Positions 17,347 to 25,140 of a stretch of 64,000 nucleotides of DNA are shown in pieces. The notes below the pieces were generated by a model, which saw only the letters and a list, made by a program, of their open reading frames with translations, was not told where the DNA came from and made no database searches. The number at the start of each line of letters is the position of its first letter. Positions within the stretch are counted from its first letter, which is position 1. Made by a program: the position numbers and the translations under genes. The DNA lies in the NCBI GenBank assembly GCA_947496355.1, contig CANMCO010000009.1, positions 124,001 through 188,000 of the forward strand, read 5' to 3'. The DNA is from an uncultured Aquimarina sp. Lineage in GTDB: Bacteria > Bacteroidota > Bacteroidia > Flavobacteriales > Flavobacteriaceae.

Positions 17347-17434
17347 TTTTGTGCGATTTTATTTTTAATGTGAAATGATAAATATATAATAATGGTTTTC
17401 TCTCGAAGAAAGGTTAACAACATTTTATAAATAG

Positions 17435-17472
17435 AAAATCCCGTTACCTGAAGTATTCGGTAACGGGATTTT
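17435..17472 (-). terminator. Terminator of the 219-residue repeat protein
   Basis: The 14-base arms aaaatcccgttacc and ggtaacgggatttt are perfectly complementary with a 10-base loop. The hairpin lies 30 bases past the stop codon and has T-rich flanks in the minus direction. Confidence 0.75.
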
Positions 17473-17502
17473 CAACAACTAACCAACAACTAATCTTGTA
17501 TT

Positions 17503-18162
17503 TTAATCGTCATCATGATCATCGTCGTCATCATGATATCTTTTTTTTCTTTTCCTGTTTTTAGAATAATAGTTATCATCATCATGCTTGTTATAACGAT
17601 ATCTCTGTTTCCAGTTTTGGTTATAGTATGGATCATGAGTGGTCGTACATCCATCTATTCCGCAATATCCACATCCGGTATGATGAACATTTCCTTCAAC
17701 ATATTTTATTCTGTTATATCTGTTATAGAAGATGTGTAATCCACCAACTTGGTATAATAAACCTCTTCTATTGTATCTAATATAAATAGAACCTATTCTA
17801 CGAACTCTATTATATCTGTCGTAACTAATATAATTAGGTCCTACTTTTCTTAATCTTCCATAGTAATCATATCTAACTACTCTATTATGTGGTCTATTGT
17901 ATCCATACGAACCTCCTGGAGTATTAAAACCATTACTACTGTTCCAGTTTCCGTATCCAGATCTGGTTCTAAGGATTTTATAATCAATATCTCCTTCTGG
18001 ATAAATAAAGAATTTTACGCCACCTTGAACAAAGACAATAGGTTGTGTATTTTGATAGCGTTTTGTAACCCTATCCTGGTGATCCGAATGTTTGTGATCG
18101 GTCGCTTGTGCAGTTGTACCTACCAGTAACAAAGCTGCAATAAAAAGTACCATTTTTTTCAT
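17503..18162 (-). CDS. Secreted 16-residue tandem-repeat protein with acidic His/Asp tail (paralogue of 552-1880)
   Basis: The 219-residue product has a signal peptide (1-20, cut after AQA). It shares with the 442-residue protein the block PIVFVQGGVKFFIYPEGDIDY and four 16-residue repeats starting at residues 98, 114, 130 and 146 (for example YDYYGRLRKVGPNYIS and YDRYNRVRRIGSIYIR). After the repeats come a four-Cys/His-rich stretch (HHTGCGYCGIDGC at about 160-172) and a Lys/Arg block that ends in DDDDDHDDD, a possible metal-binding tail. No named family is recognised. Its promoter region carries the same sigma-54-like element as the paralogue. Secretion to periplasm or surface is supported; function is unknown. 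Confidence 0.75.
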   Translation of the reverse strand: MKKMVLFIAALLLVGTTAQATDHKHSDHQDRVTKRYQNTQPIVFVQGGVKFFIYPEGDIDYKILRTRSGYGNWNSSNGFNTPGGSYGYNRPHNRVVRYDYYGRLRKVGPNYISYDRYNRVRRIGSIYIRYNRRGLLYQVGGLHIFYNRYNRIKYVEGNVHHTGCGYCGIDGCTTTHDPYYNQNWKQRYRYNKHDDDNYYSKNRKRKKRYHDDDDDHDDD

Positions 18163-18228
18163 AACTTAATTGTTTATGGGTTTATGCCTACTCATTAGCT
18201 TTTCGGCTTTCGCTATTTGATAAGCACC

Positions 18229-18246
18229 TTTTCAAATGGCGTGCCA
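18229..18246 (-). promoter_or_regulatory. Sigma-54-like -24/-12 promoter of the 219-residue repeat protein
   Basis: On the minus strand the sequence reads TTTTTGGCACG-CCAT-TTGAA. The -24 box and spacing fit RpoN promoters exactly, and the -12 box again has GA in place of GC. The element ends 66 bases upstream of the start codon and matches the one in front of the distant paralogue at 552-1880. Confidence 0.6.
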
Positions 18247-18278
18247 AAAATTATTAAGTTATCGAAAGTGTGATGTAG

Positions 18279-18923
18279 TTAATTGTTTTTTAGGATATTA
18301 GTAATTTCTTCAGGATCTGCTCTTTTTTTATAATCTTCTTGAATGAAATCATATAAGATCGTTCCATCTTGATTAATTATATAGGTTGCAGAAATGGGTA
18401 ATTGTTGATTAGCGTTACCATTACTTGTTTCTAAATCGATACCAAAACCATCGTAAACTTTGATTAAATCTTCTGGTAAAGTAAAGACGAGGTTAAAAAC
18501 TTTTCCTATTTTATTATCGATGTCAGAAAGTACTTCAAAACTAAGATTATTCTTTTCTGAGGTGGTTAAAGAATTATCTGGGGTTTCAGGACTTATAGCA
18601 ACAAGGGTAGCGCCGTATTTTTCGAATTCAAGTTGGGCTTCCTGTAAGGCTTTCAACTCTATGTTGCAGTAGGGGCACCATCCGCCACGATAAAAGGATA
18701 GCACAACTTTACTGTCTAATAAAAGTTCCTGGATAGATATGTTTTTGTTAGCGGCATTAGGAAGGGTAATTTCTGGTATTTTATCTCCAGTTTTTAAAGC
18801 TTTGGATACCAGTTTTGCATCGCGCAAAGATTGTATTCCCTTATTCATTATCTGGTGTGTGGTTTCAGAGTACTTTGCAACAGATTGTGCAGCACGAGCT
18901 TTTAAATCATCGGTAAGTGACAT
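18279..18923 (-). CDS. AhpC/TSA-family peroxiredoxin-like protein
   Basis: The 214-residue protein contains a thioredoxin-fold peroxiredoxin domain with the active-site motif FYRGGWCPYCNIELKALQ (about residues 79-96), preceded by GDKIPEITLPNA. The WCPYC form is that of the peroxiredoxin-like-2/AhpC-TSA subgroup and would reduce hydroperoxides, using the first Cys as the peroxidatic residue. Later ALVAISPETPDNS and an INQDGTILYDF strand complete the fold. There is no signal peptide, so it acts in the cytoplasm. It stands alone between the repeat protein and the GNAT gene. Confidence 0.85.
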   Translation of the reverse strand: MSLTDDLKARAAQSVAKYSETTHQIMNKGIQSLRDAKLVSKALKTGDKIPEITLPNAANKNISIQELLLDSKVVLSFYRGGWCPYCNIELKALQEAQLEFEKYGATLVAISPETPDNSLTTSEKNNLSFEVLSDIDNKIGKVFNLVFTLPEDLIKVYDGFGIDLETSNGNANQQLPISATYIINQDGTILYDFIQEDYKKRADPEEITNILKNN

Positions 18924-18999
18924 GTGTTTGGTTTTATAGTTTTGATTTACTTAGCCGAAATTTTTGACGTTACATTACAGATGAGAATGCTATAATTTT

Positions 19000-19416
19000 T
19001 TATAATTTCTTTGATAAATAAATTCTTTGATGGCCTTTAGGAAAATTATCAAGTCTTCCAAACTCTTGATATCCATTCTTAACATAAAATTGTTCAGCCT
19101 GAAAATCAAAAGTATCCAAAATTGATAACTTAGCTCCTTTTGACAATGCTATATCTTCAACTGTTTTTAATAATTTCGACCCAATACCTTGTTCTCGGTA
19201 TTCTTCTTTAACCCAAAGAATCTTGATTTCTAAGCCGCCCCAATATCCTATTCCAGATAAAATTCCACCTAGGATTTGATTATCGGTGTTTTTAATTACA
19301 TAATCTAGAGGTGTCCATGTTTTAGTTAAAACAGCGGGCGCATTATTAAGGTTATGGGTATTAAGAGCACTTACAATCATTTTTGCCTCATTATGAGTAC
19401 AAATTTCTATTTTCAT
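19000..19416 (-). CDS. GNAT-family N-acetyltransferase
   Basis: The 138-residue protein has the GNAT acetyl-CoA-binding signature VKEEYREQGIGSKLLKTVED (motif A, R/Q-x-x-G-x-G) near residues 70-90. The usual late strand and helix LSILDTFDFQAEQFYVKNGY follow, where the Tyr may be the general acid. The subgroup resembles small acetyltransferases acting on small molecules or peptides, but substrate cannot be predicted. It ends 11 bases downstream of the uvrA stop region's start side and is transcribed in the same direction, so the two could share a transcript. Confidence 0.8.
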   Translation of the reverse strand: MKIEICTHNEAKMIVSALNTHNLNNAPAVLTKTWTPLDYVIKNTDNQILGGILSGIGYWGGLEIKILWVKEEYREQGIGSKLLKTVEDIALSKGAKLSILDTFDFQAEQFYVKNGYQEFGRLDNFPKGHQRIYLSKKL

Positions 19417-19427
19417 TAATGTTTAGA

Positions 19428-22208
19428 TTACAGTTTTTCTTTTAAGTACTTCCCGGTATAGGAATCTTTAATCTTCACGATCTCTTCTGGAGTACCTGTG
19501 GCAAGAATAGTTCCTCCATTTTTACCACCTTCCGGTCCAAGATCGATTATATAGTCTGCGCATTTTACCAAGTCCATATTGTGTTCTATTACCAAGATAG
19601 AATGTCCTTTGTCGATTAATTCGTTAAAAGACTTTAGGAGCTTTTTGATATCATGGAAATGTAAGCCTGTGGTAGGTTCGTCAAATATAAAAAGGGCTTT
19701 GTCCTTTGTATTTCCCTTTACAAGAAATGACGCGAGCTTTATTCGCTGTGCTTCACCACCAGAAAGGGTAGAGGAACTCTGCCCCAATTGCACATACCCT
19801 AAACCTACATCTTGTAGCGGTTGCAATTTTTTCTGAATTTTGGTTTGACCATGCTCTAAAAAGAAATCTATAGCATTATCAATAGTCATCGTAAGAATAT
19901 CATGTATGCTTTTATCATGAAATGTTACCTCTAGAACATCTTTCTTGAAACGTTTTCCTTTGCAGGTTTCACATTCTAGATGTACATCGGCCATAAATTG
20001 CATTTCGATAGTGACTTCACCTTCACCTTTACAAGTTTCGCAACGCCCGCCATCTACATTAAAAGAAAAGTGTTTGGATTTATAATTACGTATACTAGAT
20101 AATTTTTGATTTGCAAAAAGAGAACGAATATCATCGTAGGCTTTGATGTAGGTCACCGGATTAGAACGAGAAGATCTTCCTATTGGATTTTGATCTATAA
20201 ATTCTACATGCTTTATATTGCTATAATTGCCTTTAAGTTCTGTAAATTGCCCTGCTTTTTCCCCGTATCCTCCTAATTCTTTTAAAACAGAGGGATATAT
20301 AATTTTCTTAACCAAAGTACTTTTTCCGCTACCAGATACACCAGTTATTGCGGTAAAAATACCAAGTGGAACTTTTACATCTATATTATTTAGGTTATTC
20401 TCACGAGCTCCGATAATTTCGAGATAATATTTTGAAGTTCTTCTGCTTTTTGGCACCTCAATTTCTAATTGCCCATTAAGATATTTTGCAGTAAGCGAAT
20501 CAGCCTTAAGAATCTCATCAAAAGTTCCTGTAGCTACAACATGTCCACCATATGTTCCTGCTTCGGGTCCTATGTCTATAATTTCGTTGGCAGCTTTCAT
20601 GATATCCTCATCATGCTCAACTACGATTACTGTATTTCCAAGATCACGTAAAGATTCTAATACTTTTATCAGTTTTTCTGTGTCTTTGGGATGAAGGCCA
20701 ATACTGGGTTCATCTAAAATATACATTGATCCTACTAGGCTACTGCCAAGTGATGTGGCAAGATTAATACGTTGTGATTCTCCACCAGATAAGGTATTCG
20801 ATTTACGATTTAATGTTAAGTATTCTAACCCAACATTTTGCAAGAACTCTAATCGACTATTTATTTCTTTTAAAAGTCTTTTTGCTATTTGTGAATCATA
20901 TTCATTAAGCGTAAGGCTTTTGAAGAAATCTGCTAATTCATTTAGCGGTTTTTCTACTAAGTCTGTTAATGTCGCTTCATCAATTTTTACATAATTAGCT
21001 TCTTTCCGTAATCGTTTTCCTTTACACGTGGTACATTTTGTTTTTCCTCTATATCTAGAAAGCATTACTCGGTTCTGAATTTTGTAAGCCTTAGCTTCCA
21101 GCTCCTGAAAAAAGTCGTTAATTCCCTGGAAATGTTCATTACCGTTCCAAAGTAATTCTTTATATTCTTCTGATAACTCAAAATAGGGTTTATGGATCGG
21201 GAAATCGAATTTATAAGCACTATTTACCAATTGATCTTTGTACCACCCCATACTATCTCCTCTCCAAGGAAATACGGCACTTTCATAAATACTTAATGCA
21301 GTATTGGGAACTACCAAATCTTCATCGATACCAATAACATCTCCATATCCCTCACACTTAGGACATGCACCGTATGGATTATTGAAACTAAATAAGTGTA
21401 CATTAGGTTCTAAAAATGATATTCCATCTAATTCGAATTTATTGCTAAATTGTTTTTGATTTCCATCTTTCAAACTTTCTATACTGATTGTTCCTTTACC
21501 TTCAAAAAAGGCAGAATCTATTGCATCAGCCAATCGATTACAGAAATCTTCATCATCCCTTTTTACTATGCGGTCTATTACCAGATAAATGTTATCATCT
21601 TCATTTGGTATTACTTCTTCAATTCTAGTAACTGAATTATTTACTTGTACACGAGCAAACCCCTGTTGTTGTAATACTTTAAGTTTACCTTCAATTGTAC
21701 GGCCATTTTCAACAAGAATAGGGGAGAGTAATAATAATTTTTCTCCATCTTCGAAAGATTTTACATACTCTATAACATCAGTAACTCTATCTTTTTTAAC
21801 CTGTTGACCAGAAATCGGAGAATATGTTTTTCCTATTCTGGCGAAAAGTAATTTTAGATAATCATAAATCTCAGTAGTTGTGCCAACTGTTGATCTGGGG
21901 TTTGTAGAGTTTACCTTTTGCTCTATTGCAATTGCCGGAGCAATTCCTTTTATATAATCTACTTTGGGTTTGTTAAGACGACCTAAGAATTGTCTTGCGT
22001 ATGATGATAAACTTTCTACATACCTACGTTGTCCTTCTGCATACAAGGTGTCAAAAGCCAAACTTGATTTTCCTGATCCAGATAAGCCTGTGATTACAAC
22101 TAACTTATTTCGAGGGATTACAGCATCTAAATTTTTTAAGTTATGAAGCCTAGCTCCTTTTATAATAATATGGCTTTTAGGATCTACAGTTGAAATATCT
22201 TGAATCAT
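19428..22208 (-). CDS. uvrA: Excinuclease ABC subunit A
   Basis: UvrA scans DNA for bulky lesions and loads UvrB in nucleotide excision repair. The protein (~926 residues) has two ABC ATPase modules: Walker A GLSGSGKSSLAFDT and GVSGSGKSTL, signatures LSGGESQRI and LSGGEAQRI, and Walker B YILDEPSIGLH and FIFDEPTTGLH. Zinc-binding pairs are CPKCEGYGD, CTTCKGKRL, and CETCKGEGE with CETCKGKRF. I chose the ATG at 22208 over the in-frame ATG at 22232, because a clear -7 promoter element occupies 22230-22237 and would overlap the upstream start. It is a single transcription unit, perhaps with the GNAT gene downstream. Confidence 0.97.
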   Translation of the reverse strand: MIQDISTVDPKSHIIIKGARLHNLKNLDAVIPRNKLVVITGLSGSGKSSLAFDTLYAEGQRRYVESLSSYARQFLGRLNKPKVDYIKGIAPAIAIEQKVNSTNPRSTVGTTTEIYDYLKLLFARIGKTYSPISGQQVKKDRVTDVIEYVKSFEDGEKLLLLSPILVENGRTIEGKLKVLQQQGFARVQVNNSVTRIEEVIPNEDDNIYLVIDRIVKRDDEDFCNRLADAIDSAFFEGKGTISIESLKDGNQKQFSNKFELDGISFLEPNVHLFSFNNPYGACPKCEGYGDVIGIDEDLVVPNTALSIYESAVFPWRGDSMGWYKDQLVNSAYKFDFPIHKPYFELSEEYKELLWNGNEHFQGINDFFQELEAKAYKIQNRVMLSRYRGKTKCTTCKGKRLRKEANYVKIDEATLTDLVEKPLNELADFFKSLTLNEYDSQIAKRLLKEINSRLEFLQNVGLEYLTLNRKSNTLSGGESQRINLATSLGSSLVGSMYILDEPSIGLHPKDTEKLIKVLESLRDLGNTVIVVEHDEDIMKAANEIIDIGPEAGTYGGHVVATGTFDEILKADSLTAKYLNGQLEIEVPKSRRTSKYYLEIIGARENNLNNIDVKVPLGIFTAITGVSGSGKSTLVKKIIYPSVLKELGGYGEKAGQFTELKGNYSNIKHVEFIDQNPIGRSSRSNPVTYIKAYDDIRSLFANQKLSSIRNYKSKHFSFNVDGGRCETCKGEGEVTIEMQFMADVHLECETCKGKRFKKDVLEVTFHDKSIHDILTMTIDNAIDFFLEHGQTKIQKKLQPLQDVGLGYVQLGQSSSTLSGGEAQRIKLASFLVKGNTKDKALFIFDEPTTGLHFHDIKKLLKSFNELIDKGHSILVIEHNMDLVKCADYIIDLGPEGGKNGGTILATGTPEEIVKIKDSYTGKYLKEKL

Positions 22209-22229
22209 AGTGAAAATGCGGTAAGGGCG

Positions 22230-22237
22230 CAAAGATA
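22230..22237 (-). promoter_or_regulatory. -7 promoter element of uvrA
   Basis: The minus strand reads TATCTTTG, an exact match to the Bacteroidota primary-sigma -7 consensus TAnnTTTG, 21 bases upstream of the preferred uvrA start. It decides the start choice. Confidence 0.6.
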
Positions 22238-22446
22238 ATGATTACAAAATAAGTATTCTAACCAATTGATAATGAAAGTTTAGTTAAAAAAATTAACAAG
22301 AAATTGTTTGATTTTAAATGATTGTTACTATATTAGCCCCTCAATTAACACTAATTTTTAAACGGAACTGCCTATAGCATACCTTTACTTTTTAAGTTTA
22401 ACATAGCCCGAGCCCCAAGCTTGTTGGTACTAAATTAAGTCAAGGT

Positions 22447-23031
22447 ATGAAAAATTACACTCTTTCAGACGCAGTTCTGGTAAACAATTACATAAATGGC
22501 GATGAATGTGCTTTATCTATTCTAATAGAGCGCCACAAACAACGTATTTATAGTTTTATCTATTCAAAAGTTTTTGATAGAGATGTATCTGAAGATATAT
22601 TTCAAGATACTTTTATTAAAGTTATCCGCACGTTGAAAAATGGAAAGTATAATGAAGAAGGAAAATTTCTTCCCTGGGTTATGCGTATTGCTCATAACCT
22701 GGTAATTGATCATTTCCGAAAAGGAAATCGTATGCCTAAATTTGAAGATAATGGAGAATTTAGTATTTTTTCTGTTATTAGCGATGGAGACCTTAATGCC
22801 GAAAGACGGATAATTAAGGATCAGGTAGAAGAAGATTTACGAAGCTTGATTCAGGAATTACCAGAAGATCAGAAAGAAGTACTGGTTATGCGTATGTATA
22901 AGGACATGAGTTTTAAAGAGATATCTGACAAAACTGGAGTTAGTATCAATACTGCACTGGGTAGAATGAGATATGCATTAATCAACCTAAGAAAGGTAAT
23001 CGAGAAAAATAACATTGTTTTAACAAATTAA
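22447..23031 (+). CDS. RpoE-like ECF sigma factor
   Basis: The 194-residue protein is a textbook ECF sigma factor. Region 2 reads LIERHKQRIYSFIYSKV, DVSEDIFQDTFIKVI and FLPWVMRIAHNLVIDHFRK; region 4 reads LPEDQKEVLVMRMYKDMSFKEISDKTGVSINTALGRMRYALINLRK. It directs RNA polymerase to an unknown regulon. No recognisable anti-sigma gene follows; instead a 48-residue protein gene lies 74 bases downstream on the same strand. The order sigma factor, small protein, convergent nth and then bcp is one I recall from other Flavobacteriia. The ATG at 22447 directly precedes the conserved part. Confidence 0.93.
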   Translation: MKNYTLSDAVLVNNYINGDECALSILIERHKQRIYSFIYSKVFDRDVSEDIFQDTFIKVIRTLKNGKYNEEGKFLPWVMRIAHNLVIDHFRKGNRMPKFEDNGEFSIFSVISDGDLNAERRIIKDQVEEDLRSLIQELPEDQKEVLVMRMYKDMSFKEISDKTGVSINTALGRMRYALINLRKVIEKNNIVLTN

Positions 23032-23105
23032 TAACTAGTTAATACAATAAAGTATATATTGCCCCGTTATAATTTTAAATAACCCTTAATTTAAGATTAT
23101 ATAGT

Positions 23106-23252
23106 ATGGCAAAATTTTACTTAAAGTCTTCTAAAAAAGAAGAAAAACATTTAGTACCAAGCAGAAGAACTGTAGATTTTCTTCTTAGTTATTCAAAATC
23201 TTTAAAGGTTGTAGAATACAACAGTCTAAAGTTTGAAACTATCTTAAACTAA
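23106..23252 (+). CDS. 48-residue conserved-looking small protein downstream of the ECF sigma factor
   Basis: The ORF runs from ATG 23106 to TAA 23250-23252. It encodes a basic soluble peptide of 48 residues beginning MAKFYLKSSKKEEKH and containing VDFLLSYSKSLKVVEYNS, with no signal peptide or membrane segment. It ends immediately before a hairpin terminator, so sigma gene and small gene form one transcription unit. Small size and linkage make a role in modulating the sigma factor thinkable, but nothing in the sequence shows it. Confidence 0.65.
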   Translation: MAKFYLKSSKKEEKHLVPSRRTVDFLLSYSKSLKVVEYNSLKFETILN

Positions 23253-23254
23253 TT

Positions 23255-23285
23255 AAAAAAAGGCCCGTTTTTAACGGGTCTTTTT
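23255..23285. terminator. Bidirectional terminator between the ECF operon and nth
   Basis: The arms ggcccgtt and aacgggtc (one G-T pair) are flanked by an A run on the left and a T run on the right, so it can work for both converging units. The right arm overlaps the last codons of nth. Confidence 0.7.
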
Positions 23286-23933
23286 CTTTTTAAGATATTC
23301 ATCTAATACTGTTTTTCTTCCTATTGTTTTAGTTATTATATCTTTTTCTAAATTCCAACCTCTTGCGGGAGAGTATTCTCTACCATACCAAATTATCTGA
23401 AGATGTAAATCATTCCAAAGTTCTTTGGGAAATAAGCGTTTAGCATCTTTTTCTGTTTGAGTAACATTTTTACCATTACTAAACCCCCATCTATACATTA
23501 ATCTATGGATATGAGTGTCTACAGGAAATGCTGGAACTCCAAATGCCTGTGACATAACTACACTTGCTGTTTTATGACCTACGGCTGGTAACTCCTCTAG
23601 AGCTTCAAAACTCTGTGGTACTTCACCATTATGCTTGTCTATAAGGATTTGAGATAATCCATGAATTCCTTTGGATTTCATAGGACTTAGCCCTACAGGT
23701 TTTATAATTTCTCTTATCTCTTCAACAGACAGCCTGATCATCGCATATGGATTATCGGCTCTTTCAAATAATAGAGGAGTAATTTGATTTACACGTACAT
23801 CTGTGCTTTGAGCACTCATTAATACAGCAATAAGTAAGGTGTATGGGTCTTTATGGTCTAACGGAATCGGTATTTTGGGGTATAATTCTTGTAATTTTTT
23901 GATCGTAAACGCTACCTTTTCCTGTTTGGTCAT
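23271..23933 (-). CDS. nth: Endonuclease III family DNA glycosylase lacking the [4Fe-4S] cysteines
   Basis: The 220-residue protein is an HhH-GPD base-excision glycosylase: helix-hairpin-helix ALEELPAVGHKTASVVMSQ with catalytic Lys121, and catalytic Asp139 in FPVDTHIHRLMYRWG. These residues remove oxidised pyrimidines and cleave the abasic site. The C-terminal loop that normally carries four Cys for an iron-sulfur cluster reads WYGREYSPARGWNLEKDIITKTIG, and the whole protein contains no Cys at all. Length and catalytic residues are otherwise normal, so it is likely active without the cluster. It converges on the ECF operon through a shared terminator. Confidence 0.93.
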   Translation of the reverse strand: MTKQEKVAFTIKKLQELYPKIPIPLDHKDPYTLLIAVLMSAQSTDVRVNQITPLLFERADNPYAMIRLSVEEIREIIKPVGLSPMKSKGIHGLSQILIDKHNGEVPQSFEALEELPAVGHKTASVVMSQAFGVPAFPVDTHIHRLMYRWGFSNGKNVTQTEKDAKRLFPKELWNDLHLQIIWYGREYSPARGWNLEKDIITKTIGRKTVLDEYLKKKKTR

Positions 23934-24091
23934 TTTTCTAAAATTGTTTTACGCTAAAGTATAAAATTGTAAAATGACTATAATAACCAACAATGATTAA
24001 ATTTTTGATAAAACTTAAGTTAGATTATAATTTTTGTTTTATTTTTATTTTCAAACATTAAACAAAATAGCACATTATAAATTATACAGAT

Positions 24092-24541
24092 ATGACGACA
24101 TTAAAAGCAGGAGATAAGGCTCCAAACTTTACAGCATTAGACCAAGATGGAAACACTGTTACATTAGGAGACTTTAAAGGAAAAAAACTTGTTGTTTTTT
24201 TCTATCCCAAGGCAAGTACTCCCGGCTGTACCGCAGAAGCTTGTAACTTAAAAGATAATTACCAAACGTTTCAGGCTCAAGGATATGAAATTCTTGGAGT
24301 TAGTGCGGATAGTGCCAAACGTCAACAAAATTTTAAAAACAAGTTTGAGCTACCATATGCATTATTGGCTGATGAAGACAAAAAGGTTATTGAGGCTTTT
24401 GGTGTTTGGGGACCTAAAAAATTTATGGGAAAAGAGTACGACGGAATTCATCGTACCACATTTGTAATTGATGAGAATGGTGTGATTACAGAAGTAATTT
24501 TAAAAGTAAAAACGAAAGATCATGCTGCCCAGATATTGTAA
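24092..24541 (+). CDS. bcp: Thioredoxin-dependent thiol peroxidase (peroxiredoxin Q/Bcp)
   Basis: The 149-residue protein starts with the Bcp-type GDKAPNFTALDQDGNTVTLGDF and has the active-site motif FYPKASTPGCTAEACNLKDNY. Both the peroxidatic and the nearby resolving Cys (C-x4-C) are present. It reduces hydrogen peroxide and organic hydroperoxides with electrons from thioredoxin in the cytoplasm. Length is normal. It is divergent from nth. A promoter-like TATAATTTTTG lies about 60 bases upstream. A terminator follows at 24570-24601. Confidence 0.95.
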   Translation: MTTLKAGDKAPNFTALDQDGNTVTLGDFKGKKLVVFFYPKASTPGCTAEACNLKDNYQTFQAQGYEILGVSADSAKRQQNFKNKFELPYALLADEDKKVIEAFGVWGPKKFMGKEYDGIHRTTFVIDENGVITEVILKVKTKDHAAQIL

Positions 24542-24569
24542 AAAATCTCTTATAAGGTTATTATATTAA

Positions 24570-24601
24570 AAAAGAGATAACTAATTAATGTTATCTCTTT
24601 T
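24570..24601 (+). terminator. Terminator of bcp
   Basis: The 12-base arms aaaagagataac and gttatctctttt are perfectly complementary with an 8-base loop, 29 bases after the bcp stop codon. They are flanked by A and T runs. Confidence 0.75.
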
Positions 24602-24723
24602 ATGTATTAGTTTTTTTAATTTTACCTTGATTAATAGGAGGTAAAAATTTGAAAGACATCTCATTATTTTGTGTAAACAAACTTTATAACGAAGTTCTAA
24701 ACCAAAAAATGAGGTTTATCGAA

Positions 24724-24876
24724 TCAAAAACACATTTGATTTCCACACCTGCTATGTAAAGCTGTCTGAGTACATGTAGGAGTACATGTGTAATGCCCTC
24801 CTTTTATTTTCAGTTGTTCTAGTTTTGAAATTGTTTCCTTGTTTAAACTGAATTTTAAATCTCTAGATTTTTTCAT
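24724..24876 (-). CDS. RiPP precursor peptide with Thr/Cys-dense core, 50 residues
   Basis: The ORF starts at ATG 24876 and stops at TGA 24726-24724. The leader (residues 1-27) contains DLKFSLNKETISKLEQ and ends IKGG, nearly the same as the leader at 2192-2362. The 23-residue core after GG has four Cys and six Ser/Thr, with the alternating stretch YTCTPTCTQT, well suited to lanthionine rings formed from Thr/Ser and Cys. No modifying enzyme, protease or transporter gene is adjacent: neighbours are bcp and a conserved unknown protein. The gene stands alone in a 600-base gap. Leader homology to Bacteroidota class I lanthipeptide-type precursors is seen; ring formation is inferred. Confidence 0.78.
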   Translation of the reverse strand: MKKSRDLKFSLNKETISKLEQLKIKGGHYTCTPTCTQTALHSRCGNQMCF

Positions 24877-25095
24877 AATTTATCTTGTTAATGCCTACTT
24901 TTTATAAAGGTTTTCAGCGATACCTTATTGCTAATCGAATAAGACTAAATTATGTAGTATTTTAGAAGATAAAAAGACCGGCTGCCTTAAATTGTTCAAT
25001 TTAGGGTAAGATAAATTTATGTATCAGTGAAAAATTTTAAGGTCTATTGATTATTGAGTAAATGGCTCTAGTTCAATTTAGCTATATTGAAATAC

Positions 25096-25136
25096 AAAAA
25101 AGCACCATATTAATTTCTAAATATGGTGCTTTTTTA
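25096..25136 (-). terminator. Terminator of the conserved 484-residue protein
   Basis: A perfect stem of 15 or more bases (aaaaagcaccatatt with aatatggtgcttttt) lies just past the stop codon at 25141. The remaining part of 24877-25140 shows no further feature that I can support. Confidence 0.75.
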
Positions 25137-25140
25137 TCAA

